Part shown: piece by piece, positions 51,396 through 64,000 of the stretch
How positions within the stretch are numbered: the first letter of the stretch is position 1
Layout: the number at the start of each line of letters is the position of its first letter
Assembly (NCBI GenBank): GCA_903813345.2
Contig: CAIIXF020000005.1
Coordinates: forward strand, 14,635,375 to 14,699,374
Reading direction: 5' to 3'
DNA: 64,000 bases
Source of the DNA: Owenia fusiformis
Lineage: Eukaryota; Annelida; Polychaeta; Sabellida; Oweniidae
Translations under genes and position numbers: made by a program
The notes under the pieces: model-generated
The model's database searches: none
Seen by the model: only the letters and a program-made list of their open reading frames with translations
What the model was told of the DNA's origin: nothing

Positions 51396-54300
51396 CACAT
51401 ACAGTATATGTAGTATAAGACTGTTTTGTAAAGTTTACTAGACAATGACCTAGTGTAAAAATCACATCCTCTTTATCCACTGTTTGACTTGCTCAACAGG
51501 AGAACCAAGTAAAATAAGCAGCAGCATGAAAAGGATGTGTCCGGGTATATGCCCTTTTGGTCCCTCAGTCAAATGTATGTGAAATATGGTTTTTATTTCT
51601 GTCCTAGTTATATTTGATAAGTATATTTACTTTTTCACGAGTTTTGATACATAATGAACCCCCTGCTGAGAGTCAGAATAAGTACATCTTAACAACAACA
51701 AAAAAGTCATTATCATAGAAAAAAACACCAATGGCAACATGTTTGACATACAAAGAAGAAATAACTTAAGACCCATGAAAAATTAAAAAGAAAATCATAT
51801 TTTTGAAATATATTTAAGGATTAAAATTTTTTCAAATTTTTGAATTTCCCACCAGTTTAATATGAAGGGGGAAAAACAAGATGGTTGCCATTTGATATAA
51901 GAAATATCAGAAAAAATTTTCACAATGAGCACAGTTTTCCGGTTTAGGTTTTTTGACTGATTCTGACTTTTCATCACCAGGGTCATGTATAGAGATTATA
52001 AAATTGAAACCAAAATGTTGTGCTCAGCATGAATTTGACTGAAATATGTGTTACATCACCAACACAATTGAATCTCAAATGTGGATGCTCAGTAACTTTG
52101 AGTGACTATAATCCCTTGATTACCCAGATAAACACCAATTCACTTATCCAGAAATACCATTCAATGTCTTGTTTTGGAAGATATGTTTCAAACTTTTTGC
52201 ATAAATAATTCATTTAATATTTGTCATTGATTTTTTTTCAATTCTGACAAAGTGATATGCACTGTCTTTGATGCCAATATTCTTCATCAATTGTGATACA
52301 AATTGATATTTTTGTAATCTCAGAAGAAGGATAAAATATTGAAGTTTAATAATATGTGTGATTGAGTTGGTTTTTCAGACATTACAATTTTCAGTATTTT
52401 CTAAGGCGATACCCAGACTCATCCTTTGTTCGTTATCTTGACTCTCCCTCAAATTATCTTGTCTCAAAATTTACTCACTGGGATTTTTGGCATGCGTTGA
52501 GTAGTTATGCCATCTTAAACTTAAAGACCTTGATCCAACCTTTATTGATAGTACAATGGGTTGTAAAATGTTTCCCACAACCATTCAACCTTTATCTTCA
52601 AGACAGGGAATCAAGCCATATCTAGTCACCTCAAATCCAGTTTGAATTTTACTCGATTGATAGGCTTTTTCAAATAGAAATATGGAAGTGTGAACTTAGT
52701 ATGAATGTATTTGAATGTTAACTTAATCAAAGCCAAGTTAAAGTCATGACTGACATGAATATCTTTTGTTTTCTCAGATATTAATTTACTGCAAAATGTA
52801 AACGATTATTGGCTTCATCTGTCAAAAGGCAGAGTGTGGCATATATGATAAAGAAATTGATCCTTGGAACAATATGGGGGTTTGATATTTGGTTTATATT
52901 ATCACAATAAATTATTTCCTCAAGTGGGTGCAAAATCTATTCGTCTCAAAATATTGATAGAATATGCTTATGTTTCATGATTTTTTTTCTTTTCCAAGTA
53001 AATAAATAAATGCAGATTGATTTCAACTGAGTGTAGGCCCATTTTCAAAATTGGGGAAGATCACTGAGGCATCTTAACATATCACAATAAAGCAGTCAGT
53101 AGATTTCAATGGTACAATTTATTTAATCTATTAAATATGTACAAATGGTCAGCTTTCTCATGGTCTATCACTGTACACTTCTTAATTGTTCTAGAACATT
53201 TATTAAAATAAACAAAAGATAAACGTAAAATACATGTAACTAAATAAATATGTTTTAACTTATTTATAATACATAGTACATTCATACAATGAGTGAATCA
53301 ACGTAATATATAAATGGTATCATGCAATCAGAAATGGGATTAAGATTTACATTTTCACATTAAATCATCTGATTACAGTAAATTACTCGTAAACACTCAC
53401 ATTAACAAAAATTAGAACAACACAATCACATGTTACAATTATATGCAAATATTAAAACTGAAATAAAGGCTAGCCTAGAGATGAGTTGAAAAGTCATAAT
53501 CCTTAGTCTTTCTGCTCGGGACATTCCATATAATTCCTTTTTTGTAGATATTCCAAAAACCTGATAATGAACACCCTTTTCAATTCTAATTCATTTGGTC
53601 CTTCCACAGTTGATAGAATGTTACAACTCTTTTTTAGATAAAATATAAATAAGGAAAACATGGGCATTCTTTTTTGCACTTTCAATTGATCTCCTTGTGT
53701 TCTTTAATCAGCAGGGTGCTAAATTTTACATTTTTGGGACAAAATTTTTCATTATTTCACCAGGCTTACATGGTGGCATATAGTTTTCAGATTTCAAACA
53801 TGTTCCAACACCCGCTCACTCTAATTCTGGGGAGATCATTGATCTTAATTGTGTGTCATAACTCTAATTTGGTATATTACTTGAATACATAGAGTGTATG
53901 ATCCAAGTATAATTTCAATACCCATATAAAGATGGCAGTCCAGTAAAAATAAAGATGAAGAACTATCAACTCTTGCTTGGCCATTCCCTGGTGGCCCATG
54001 GTACTAATTTGGTTCAAATAAAAGGGCTCATTATGATAATTACTTGGTGTCTCATGCTTCCGATTTGGTGGCTATTCTAAGTAAACAAACTGAATAAGCT
54101 CTCATGGCCATTGATTATGTCTGATCAACAAAGTAAACAAGAGCTTGTTTCAGCATTACATCATATTGTACTCAAAATATACAATATTAAGTTTTACCTA
54201 AACACATAACAGGCATATTTACAAGCACATTAAGGAAGGTAGAGTAGAAGAGTAAGCCTTTACATATTGACCATTACAGGTTGCAAATCTAAATAGCCAG

Positions 54301-55189
54301 ACATACCTTAATAAGCACAACTGACAACACATACGCTGTTGACAAGTCTGTCCCATTATAAAAATACTGAATACTGCATTATAGAACATATTTTTGTCAT
54401 ACCTTTATTTACATACAAATATAGATGATAATAGGTCATTGTGACTTAGTCAAATATTTTAATAGTGTTAATCATTTTTCCCATTTGTTTAGTATTTGTT
54501 GGAACAATATTGTTAATTATCAATTTCATTTATTCTCAAAGAAAAAGTTATTCAGAAATATGTCAAGTTTAGTTTATTTGGTATAATGTATGGTTCAAGA
54601 AAGGGCTTTATCGTTAATTTCATGATTTATTCAATTTGATTTAATATGCCACCTGAGAACAAAGAGATGGTATTTATCGAGACTCCCATGCTGATTGGCT
54701 ACGTCACTGATCATTTTTTATTTACTTATCTTTACCCAGTATCTATTGCACATGTAATTTCATTACCTACACCGATCTTAAATTTTCGATTTTATGATTT
54801 TTTTTGAAATATATGAGTATTGCATTTGCATTTAAGCTAAATTGAAGATTTTCTCAAAAGCAGATCTGAATATTTTGTATCACACCAGGCATTTTACGTC
54901 ATTACAGGTCAACCACTAGAGGCGCTGCGAGCAGTCGGCAAAAACCATGGGTTCTACTTATTCGTGTGCGATGTTTATAGACGTTGCTATGCAACACCTA
55001 GCAGAGAGCTTTTATGACATAAAATGCCTGTGTGTGTATTTTTGAATATGCATGTTTGTTGTTTTTGTTTTTTTCATACAGGAAACTCTTTTATATACAG
55101 TATTTTCAAAATATGGTACATGCGAGTCTCACTGTTTCGTCGTGAGGAATTTGCACAGTGCTCATCTATATACAGTCTGTATACAGGCA

Positions 55190-55363
55190 CAGGGTGATCC
55201 CAAAACTGTAACTTTCTAATTTTAGAATAATTTTCTCAATAACACTGGAATCTTCTGATAGTCATATTTTTATACATTATACAATGGAGCAACCAGAGGT
55301 ACCATATTCTTATTTTGCTTCTATGACTTAAGAATTGGAAAAATCACATTTTGGGTCACCCTG
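55190..55363. mobile_element. Mariner-type MITE with CAGGGTG ends
   Basis: The left end cagggtgatcccaaaa and the right end ttttgggtcaccctg form inverted repeats. The interior is AT-rich and non-coding. A solo end of the same type closes the window (ggatcaccctgta, about 63979-63991). Confidence 0.65.
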
Positions 55364-55561
55364 TATTTTACATTTTAATTTAACACATGTACACATAGCC
55401 AAAAAGTGCTGAATTCCTAGAGCAGAAGAGAGAAAGATGCTGAATTTGTGTGATAGGGGATCATTGAGAGGCAGTTTCTGTAATTCTGATACTAAAATCA
55501 CACCAACAATGTTTTTGATTTATCATCGCTCACCTAGTAAACAGCTTGACAAATTTTGAAC

Positions 55562-55680
55562 TGAACATTAACATGCAAAATGTCACCACCTGCCATTTGT
55601 TACAGATACCAAATGCCAAACACCAACCAACACAAACCGCCAAATGGGGAACACTTTCCACAATAGTGAATCTACATACC
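55562..55680 (-). repeat. GTCACC interspersed repeat copy, inverted
   Basis: Reverse-orientation copy: taacatgcaaaatgtcaccacctgcca, gttacagatacc, caccaacc. It is the only minus-strand member among the copies found. Confidence 0.55.
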
Positions 55681-56094
55681 TACAGTACTTCATAAGGATT
55701 TTTAAGCCATGTTGTTAATGTATCATTTTAATCAACAACTGCAATAAAATCATTTGGGGGTGATTTTAAGATCAGAATTACAGAAACTGCCTTTCTTGTC
55801 TTAAACCTGCAGTCACTGTCTCTGTAGGGTGAAATACAAATACATGTACATGTATTTTATCAGCACCTCATCTACTGTTGTGCTCTTTCTACAGGATGTG
55901 AGTTTAATACATGTGTACCAGTACATAAACATGATCAGTATACTGTATTCTTCGAAAATATTACAGACTAAGAATAAGCTTTCTTGATATATACATACAT
56001 AGCATCTCAGTGCCTATTATATTACATAGCAGTATCTTAATTCACCTTAATATTTCTCAGGAATCGTCACACCTTTATTTACACAGCATTTACA

Positions 56095-59000
56095 TCAGGA
56101 TCTATAGGCTTTGATAATATCCTTGATGGTGGCCCGACATATTGGGCAGAGTCCATCTCCACTCTCCTTGAGTGCAACTGCACATTCGTAACACATGCAC
56201 ATGTGACCACACGTATACAACACAGTGTTCACCTGCTGCTCCCAGCATATTGTACACTCACTTTCTTCATTTTCCTTGTTCTGATTGGCTACATCAGGAG
56301 TGGTGGCTTGTGGGACAGCAGGGGAGGTACTTCTCCCAGCAGGGGAACTAACCATCGCGGCAGGCACATATGGGTTACTAGCTGCCTTGGGGATGGGGGG
56401 TGGAGGGTGTGCAGGCATTGAGGTCATGCTCAAAGGCCTGCTGGGAGGTATGGGAGGTAAGGGGCGCTGTGGGGGAGGGGGGAGGGAAACTGTCCCTGGT
56501 CTGTCGTTACGTGGGGGTAGCGCTACTGTTAGCCCACCTCCAATTCTGCTTGTAGCTCCTCCTAGTGAAGGGGAGGAGGCTGGGCGCCTAGGGGGCGCTT
56601 GTGGTTGGCCCTGGGGAGAGGCCTGTGGTTGTGGTAAAGCTCCTGCAGTTGAATTAATTCCAGTCAAACCTGTAATGAAAACATTTTGCATTAATAGTAA
56701 TTATATGACAATGACACACAATGGAAAGGTACACAAATGAGCTGACACACAAATTCTTGAAATCGTTGTTCCCTCTTCAAAAGAGGAGACGCGAAAATCT
56801 TTCCTTATAAGGTCAAAATATTTCCCACGATGCAGTTCGCGGAGGAACAAATTTATACTTCCTTGTTTTCCCTCATAGGTTTAACATGGGGATTTTCACA
56901 TCTATTTTTCAAATGATATATTCGTTCATATTCCCGTACGAGAGTACAGAAAAAATTATTAGAAAAGATTGATCTCTTATTAGTCTTAATATAACAGCTA
57001 TTTTTTTCATTGTATTGATTCATAGCGTGGTGAAAACGATAATTGAAAAGTGAGAAAATATTCCGGAAGAGAAGGTCACGTGATCAGTTGACTAGTCGCT
57101 ATTTTTGAAAAAACAATTCCATTCGACTTTCAATACTTTCCTGCCAATCTTACCGCACTACAAACTGCAACATCGATGCAACAACTGAATATAAAAGTAT
57201 TCATCTTCAAATTACATTATAGAGTTACGTTGAAAACCCACAAACAACTGAGCAGTAGACCAAAGAAGACGCTATTATCTAGGTCAATCTGTTCAGTGGT
57301 CCGAAAGCAAATCTATAATACTCGTTTCTGAATTTTGTTGGTCATTGTACAATCTTTTATTGATTAAACTCGGTTTACTGACTATTAAAGCAATGATAAC
57401 GAAGAATACTTCCGATGGTGTCATTGTTTTATTTAGCGTGCGGGTGTAAAAACAAAATTGCGTAATTAGTTTGATTTAGAACTTTCGGGTCACGCAAATA
57501 GCTTCGCGAAATGCATAGTGGGAAAATATTGACCAATCAAATGTTGTCCTTTTTGAGTGCTTTTTCAGTACATATTTGCGAACGTTCTGATTCAAAGAGC
57601 GAACCGCGAAAGGGAGAATTATGACACAATGGATAGACACATCAATCAAAATATCTGGCACACAAGAAACTGACATATCTGCCTTATCAAAACTAATACA
57701 AAAGCACACCAATATAAAATATACGTATCATGTATGATTCACTTTTTTAACACACGAGAGAAAATTATCATGACAGTGATACCCAATATAATGTGCATAA
57801 CTTGGCAGAAGGTTTTTCATTAATAATCTGCAATTAGCAAATGTAGAACTTATAAGATACATTTATTATTTTAATATCTCAAATTACCCTCATAATCAAT
57901 TCAACTTTTGCTGGCTATCAGCTTTCTTTCATTATGTATACTAATGAACTCATAATTGCATTAAACTTAACCTAAGGAGCTAAATGCAAACTTCTGACAT
58001 TAGTAAAAACCATCTGCTTTAACAGTACGTCATTTATCAAAAAATGAAATGAAGATGGTCCTTTTAAAGGTCCTAAGTAAAATTTGAAAGTACGATTTAT
58101 CATTACTATTTATTTACGATTTTTTGAACAAAAAGTCCTTCTTGAAATCAAATTAAGTTTCACATTATCACATTTTGATAATATTGGAGAGAGCTAAAGA
58201 CCATATACCAGTACATACCTAGTAAGCGAACTTTTTGTGTGTTGCCATAGATATCGAAGAACATCCACAATGGCAAAGTTTTGTCCACAAACATCAATGT
58301 TGCTACTTTATGCCCATTCTTGCAATATACAATCTCACCTGGAAGATAAATGTCTCAAATCTCAAATTTGCTATTGTTCTTTATAAACTTTTCATGTCAT
58401 TTCTTTATGCTATTTTCATGATTAGAATAACTTCATAGTATGAAATTAGGAAAAAAAAATCTTTTTTTTATTTCATGTTGAAATAACTTTCTCCATATCA
58501 TTGAGATTAAATGTGAAATGGCATTTTTACAAATTCATTTTTTATCTTTTGCAAATACAGCTTATCAGAGATCAAATGTTTTATGTAAACAGTCTTAAGG
58601 ATGGAATCTAGTAAATAAACACATTTTACAATATTCAAATTTAAACCTACCATCATTGCTCATAGAAAAGCTGAGTTCATCCCCTATCTCTGGAGCACGG
58701 CAGACATCTTTGTTGACGACCCAATATTCCGGTCTATCCAGTAGCAAATCAGAATCATCCGGTAATTCAACATTTATAAGGCTTGCAGGGTCACAGGCTG
58801 TTAATCCAAATGCCATACCCCCTACATAAGCCCTATCTAGCGCTAATAGCTGTATCACAACCTTTTCACCACACTTTATAGGCCTATTCAAAAACACATA
58901 GCCATTACTGTACTCATTTGGCAGCCGAGCGGCTTGAGTTTTTTCAGGAGAAATTCGTACATTTTTCCCGAACATATTATGAAATTGCAATGGCGTAAAG

Positions 59001-60539
59001 TGTACATTTGCATGATGCTTAATTTGGGGTCCCGTTGAGTGAAAATCAGCAGTCGCTTGAGAGTTGTGTTGTTGAGAGACATGAGGTGGTAGCAATCCAG
59101 GCCTCTGGGTTGGGAGAGGGGGTTGAGAAGGCACTGCGTGGCTACGTGATAGACCCCTGTGGGGTAAAATTGGTTGTTGTCCTCCCCCAATGTTCATAGC
59201 TCCCAGGTTGTGTGGTAAGTTCTGTACTTGGTTCTGTGGTTGGTTTGCCACTGGAAGATTCTGCGCCAGATTGTTCAGCTGATCTCCATCTGGAAATAAT
59301 AGAATGTTTCTTCCACATAGCGTCAAAACTACATACATGTTGTCACTACAATCAGCGTGTATTCATACAACCAGGTGTTTACTGCAATGATGTATCACTA
59401 TATCCATTAAAGATAATTTTCATTCAATGAAGTAGTCACGAGTCATCCTCGTAGTTGAGGTTCTCAGTACCATGATGCCTTCACAACAATGAAAATCTCA
59501 CTGCAATTCTGAATTCACTACAATAATGCCTTCTCTACAATGATCCCTTCACTAAAATGAGATGTTCTCTACAATGATTCCTTCACTACAATAAAGTATT
59601 CTCTACAATTATGCGTTCACAACAATGAGATTCTCAGTACAGAGATACATTCAATACAATGAGATGTTTACTACAATGAGGATCTCACTACTACCAAATT
59701 CACTTCAATGACGCCTTCACTACAATGAGGTGTTCATGACAATGATCCCTTCTCTACAAACAATAATACTACAATAAGGTGTTTACTACAATGATGTCTT
59801 CACTTTAATGCATTTCTTAGTACAAGATGCTGTCACTACAATAAGGTGTTCACTACTAATAAACCTTCATTGCAGTGAGGTATTCATTACAATGAATCAA
59901 TGATGCCATCACTACAATAAGGTGTTTACTACAATAAGGTGTTTACTACAATAAGGTGTTCACTGCTATTAAACCTTCATTACAGTGAGGTATTCACTAC
60001 AATGAATCAATGATGCCATCACTACAATGATTTGTACTTACCTAGAAACTCTATCGTCATAGAGTTGCCATAGATATCGATGAGTGCCCACAAAGGATTA
60101 CTGACATTCACATTATTAAAAAACATTCCCTTTTCTTCGCCATTTATTCCATACATTACATCTCCTGATCTGGTCACATAGAAGTATATAACAGCAATCA
60201 ATTCTGCGTATCTTTCTCCAAGAGCTTTGGCCCAATATCCGGGCTTGTTCGTTAAATCGGGGCATGCGTAACGTGGTAAGGTAGCGGCATTTATCGTAGC
60301 TGGATCATTTGATGTAAATCCAAATCTAAGAACCCCGGACCAATTTGCCGAAACTTCGGCAATTTTTATATACACTCGTTCATTGACTGCTATTGGTCGG
60401 TTGCTAAATGCTATCCCCTTGCAGAAGCTTTCGTATCGGGTGGCGCGCTTTTTATCCGGGGAAAGGCGTACATTTTCACCATGTGTGTCATGAAAAAGTA
60501 TCGGGTAGTTCTTTAGAGACAGGCCACTTGGCTCTAACC
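56095..60539 (-). CDS. NEURL1: Neuralized-type E3 ubiquitin ligase (two NHR domains and RING), 5' end missing
   Basis: Homologue of Neuralized, which ubiquitinates Delta/Serrate ligands at the plasma membrane so that they are endocytosed and can activate Notch. Exons in transcript order are 60042-60539, 58651-59289, 58219-58338 and 56095-56669. All internal introns are phase 1, giving about 610 residues here. NHR1 fills the first exon ([56 protein letters not shown]). After a Pro/Gln-rich linker, NHR2 spans the next two exons ([59 protein letters not shown]). The last exon has proline-rich SH3-type text and a C-terminal RING ([37 protein letters not shown]). The frame enters exon 60539 in phase 1, so at least one coding exon lies upstream; none was found up to 64000. 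Confidence 0.92.
59440..60030. repeat. Degenerate minisatellite, about 17-20 bp unit
   Basis: Roughly thirty imperfect copies of cactacaatgaggtgtt / cactacaatgatgcctt alternate across the intron between the NHR1 exon and the next exon of the Neuralized gene. The array stops about 12 bp before the NHR1 exon's donor on the minus strand (60036-60041). Confidence 0.8.
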
Positions 60540-63500
60540 CTGGAAAATAAAAGGAAAAGAAATATTAAAATGGATATGTATATATTTGTATATGTTTAAT
60601 TCATAGAGATAATAATATACAATTTGTAATTTTAAGGGGTCAACATTTGACTATATTGATAAATTATACAATACATAGAGGATATTTATGCCTATAAGAT
60701 AAATATAATATATGGGTTATCTCATGATGGATGACATGACATCAGATCAAGGATACCATGGGATACCATATCATATCATCTTAAAGATAAAATATCTCAA
60801 TATAGAAAAATAATGGATTAAATATAAAAATAAAACAAAACAATACTCTCACGATTCCCAAAGCTCGTTGAGTTTGAAACAAGTTTAACTAATTTTGTAC
60901 AATCATACTCAGGGGCATCTTAAATCAAATTTATCCGAACCAAATAACTAGACAATGGCAAATCCCACCAAAATTTTTCATAAATAATGTATCCCCCTTT
61001 TATCTAATTTTGGTATATGAGAAGAGCTCTTTGAGTTCATGGTTAATCAGGAGTATCTTATAAATAAACAAGTAATTTGAATATAAACCAGGCATACTTG
61101 AAACACTGCCTGAATTCAAAATAATTTGATCAATAAAGGTATTTCCTGGACATTCTGATTTGCATAGCTCTAATTACAGCAGAGGAATCACTGGTCGATC
61201 CAGAAACTAGCAAGGGGAGCCCACATTCAAGTTTGGAAAAAATTCCATCTAAAGAATGCCCAGAAAGACCAAGTTATGCCCAAAAGGGCCCATTTTGAGG
61301 CCCTAAAAACTTTTTTTGGGGTAAGGTATAGAGGACCTAGGCTCGAGAAACATTACCACCCCCCCCCCTATTGACACAAAAACATTGTAAAAAAGGCCAT
61401 GTAATTAATGTGGAACTATGTATTTGCCAACTGGACAGTGGAGAGCGAGGACTGACAGATGGTTTCCGGGTCAGTCACATTACCTAGTGCATGCATGAAT
61501 GATGAATGATGGGATAGGGTAATGGGGTCATTGGAATATTTTATTAATGTAAATGGATGAGAAATTCAAACATTTATTATTTCATTTATATCAGGATTCA
61601 AATTATCAGATCCAAAGATTGAAGTCAACTTTCTCTCTCCTGTTTTTACATTATAAATGCATAATATCAAAAGTTACTTGGAAGCTGAAAATTCCACTCA
61701 TTACATTTCACAACATAATTACAGCATACGATACATGATTTATAAATGTTATACCTGTTTTTTTAAGTATGACAAAATAAACTTGGAATTTAAAAAATAA
61801 TTTAATGAAAGAATATACGACATAATATAATATAACACTGGATTTCTCCATGCTGTTCTACATTATATTTCTATATACAGAAAGAGGGCTTCACAATATC
61901 CCTACTAAAACTTGATTCGGTGGGATAATAGAAAACCTAAAGAGGTAAAAGGATGCATCTTCATTCTGAGATAATCTACAAGCCTGTATAGAGACCAATC
62001 TTGACTAACTAGAGTGCCCTTGATGTTCGACTAGTGCAGTAAATGTTCTATATGATGTAAATATAGGTTTTAGACATTTAACTTTTGGGAATTGCTATTT
62101 TTAGTAGCTGGCTGGCTATCTGGGAATACATGCTTGTTAGGCTATCTATATTGGCCACTTGTTTGAGTAAGAGATAATAACCTGAATCCTATTTAGAGAA
62201 TGATTGAAAACATTTTTGTGTAGTCTCATATCATTTCTTTCTCATATCAATTTATTTCATAATATCTTATATAATATTCACTATATGATCATGCTGTTAG
62301 ACACCCATACCAATGGAGAAACTAAATTACATCTTGTAACTTAAATATACTAGAAAAATCTGTAACTTCTGGTTAGGGGGAGGGTCACAAACAAAGAATA
62401 AATTCAAGACTATTCCTTCCCCCATTACTCATCTATAACTTGAAATGAATAAGTTTGTATGACAAATGCCACTAAATACTATATCTTATACAGTCTTATG
62501 ATAATCTTTAAATGATAATTTGATAATCTCATGCCAAGTGATTCATAGTCACGATACTGGACTAAGACATGAACTAAACAAGCAAACAAATAAAAAATGC
62601 ATTGAGGTCATGTTAACCATTATATCTTATTCAAATACATATTTTTTAATTTTACTTAAATACACAAATGTAATGTTTTTAGGTAGCAAAGGTGTATTGA
62701 GGTGTAAACTAACACCCAACCCAGCTTGTTCATTTTGAGTTTTGCCGAGTTTCTCATCTCCCCTTAACTATTTATCTCCTGACCCCCCCCCCCTACTATC
62801 TAGAATATTGCCTCATTGTTTCCCTAAATCCAACAAAGGACATATACAACAAAGACATATACTACAAAGGACATATGCTACAAAGACATATACTACAAAG
62901 TCCAACCTGTGTGTTTTTACTGTATTTCTTAGCCCCCCCCCCCATTTCCTATTTCAAACATTTTGTCAAGTGGTAACAGAGGGGCTCCTATAGCCTCCTG
63001 CCCTCCCATAGTATCTATTTCCCCTCAGCCTCTAATCTCCTCAGCAGCCCCCCCCCCTCTGCCCTGTATGCATTCACCAATCTGCTTTCTCCTTCTTTCA
63101 TTTATTAAAAGGAAAAAAGTTTGTGGAAATAAATATTTTATTTGCAACATGTGTTCTGACATTGAGTTATTAAGGAAAATATCTCAATAAAATCTAATTT
63201 AAAAATGTTTATTGTAAATAGAGTGGCATAATAGGTGCATTACAATACAAAAGTACATTGTAAAGAAGCACCTGTCATGGCACACTTACATTAAAAGGAA
63301 AACAGAGAACTCTGGGAGAATTTAGCAATGAATGAAGTTAAGCCACTAAATTACATATTGTACATACAACATAATCTATAACGTTGCCAAAATAAAAAAT
63401 TCAAAGAAAATTATTTTTCAGACATTTTAAACATAAACTGAAAATCTTGTCTATTTAGATCATTTTGTCTCTTTTGCATTGGATTTGCCTCGTCTATCTA

Positions 63501-64000
63501 AATTTGCCTCATCTTGACATACCAGATCTTAACTACACCCTTAGTAAAGCCTGAAAATTAGTTTTGAAGAGAAATTGTGAGGAATAAACATGGCCAGTGG
63601 TTAGAAAGAAGAGAACAGCTTCCGTAGTACAACAAACCCATATTATGATTTCTTCCTCTTTATTCAAAGGTTCTGAGAAACTTTCTCTCATAAACACTGT
63701 TTTGATATAACAGTTTTCTATGTCTGTACTTGAGTTTATCAGATCGCGTCTCTAATGTTTCCGTTAACATTATGAAATTATACACAATATCAATTTTTCA
63801 AGTTTACTGGAAGAGGAGATAAGCCATAGTTCAGAGACATATAATTACCTCTTTCGCACATTCTAATACTTATTGCATCTTTCTGTTTCACTAGAAAGAA
63901 CTCATTACAAAAAAAGTAGATGTCATAGATTATCTATGAAAACGACTATAATTTAGAAATTCAAAACAAACTTTTTGGATCACCCTGTATCAACATATCT
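60540..64000. other. Upstream part of the Neuralized gene, no exon recognised
   Basis: Presumably an intron leading to 5' exons beyond the window. It holds C homopolymers at about 61360, 62785, 62935 and 63045, and a GGGCCC-rich degenerate repeat at about 61190-61330. A remnant of the Helitron-like 5' terminus lies at 61900-61925 (rc tcccaccgaatcaagtt). A short tandem of gacatatactacaaag occurs at 62838-62900. The rest is AT-rich. Confidence 0.5.

Larger units (their letters stand above)
50994..56094. other. Convergent intergenic region between SNRPF and the Neuralized gene
   Basis: It starts with the SNRPF 3' UTR. No exon was recognised. Open frames such as 52362-52625 have no family features and no conserved splice context. 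Repeats include a CAGGGTG MITE at 55190-55363 and an inverted GTCACC copy at about 55562-55680. The end near 56075 carries a minus-strand AATAAA (+ strand tttatt, 56074-56079), probably the Neuralized polyadenylation signal. Confidence 0.6.

Noticed and set aside
52362-52625. Plus-strand 87-codon frame downstream of SNRPF
   Set aside because: No recognisable domain, no membrane or signal pattern, no convincing splice sites; length is within chance for AT-rich DNA.
56285-56740. Plus-strand glycine-rich 151-codon frame
   Set aside because: Antisense of the proline-rich part of the Neuralized last exon.

Overview
This window is nuclear DNA from an animal, most likely a marine invertebrate. It is AT-rich and has intron-rich genes with consensus GT/AG splice sites. 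It carries many short transposable elements, a tRNA-derived SINE and large minisatellites. The proteins are clearly metazoan (Mediator, Sm ring, Neuralized, TRIM-NHL, SLC37, DC-STAMP family). A lophotrochozoan such as a mollusc fits the TRIM-NHL gene and the repeat types, but that is inference. All exon models below were built by hand: each acceptor, donor and codon phase was read from the sequence.

Layout. 1.0-8.4 kb, minus: a complete 15-exon SLC37 sugar-phosphate transporter, most like SLC37A3. 10.1-38.1 kb, plus: a complete 18-exon urocanate hydratase (UROC1, 677 aa). Its introns hold genes on the opposite strand: a two-exon TRIM-NHL E3 ligase gene in intron 7 (14.4-17.7 kb), and in intron 10 a DC-STAMP-domain membrane protein (23.1-24.4 kb) and an unrecognised membrane protein with an in-frame TGA (27.9-28.6 kb). 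43.4-45.6 kb, minus: complete four-exon MED20 (212 aa). 45.8-51.0 kb, plus: complete four-exon SNRPF (87 aa), head-to-head with MED20 across 160 bp. 56.1-60.5 kb, minus: the last four exons of a Neuralized-type E3 ligase (two NHR domains and a RING). Its 5' end was not found and may lie past the window.

The genes do not form a pathway: UROC1 is histidine catabolism, SLC37 is organelle transport, MED20 and SNRPF are core gene-expression factors, and Neuralized acts in Notch signalling. SLC37/UROC1 and MED20/SNRPF are divergent pairs. UROC1/MED20 and SNRPF/Neuralized are convergent pairs separated by 5 kb each.

The rest is repeats. Two elements in UROC1 introns have Helitron hallmarks (A|TC start, CTAG|T end), one with an internal ~146-bp tandem array. 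A 2.8-kb hierarchical minisatellite ends about 65 bp before UROC1 exon 11. There is a 1-kb mariner-like element with long inverted repeats, several MITE families, and a cluster of fold-back elements. The observations most worth a second look are the in-frame TGA before a membrane anchor, the compact MED20-SNRPF promoter with ETS and NRF1-like sites, the Helitron pair, and the duplicated tail of the DC-STAMP-like gene.
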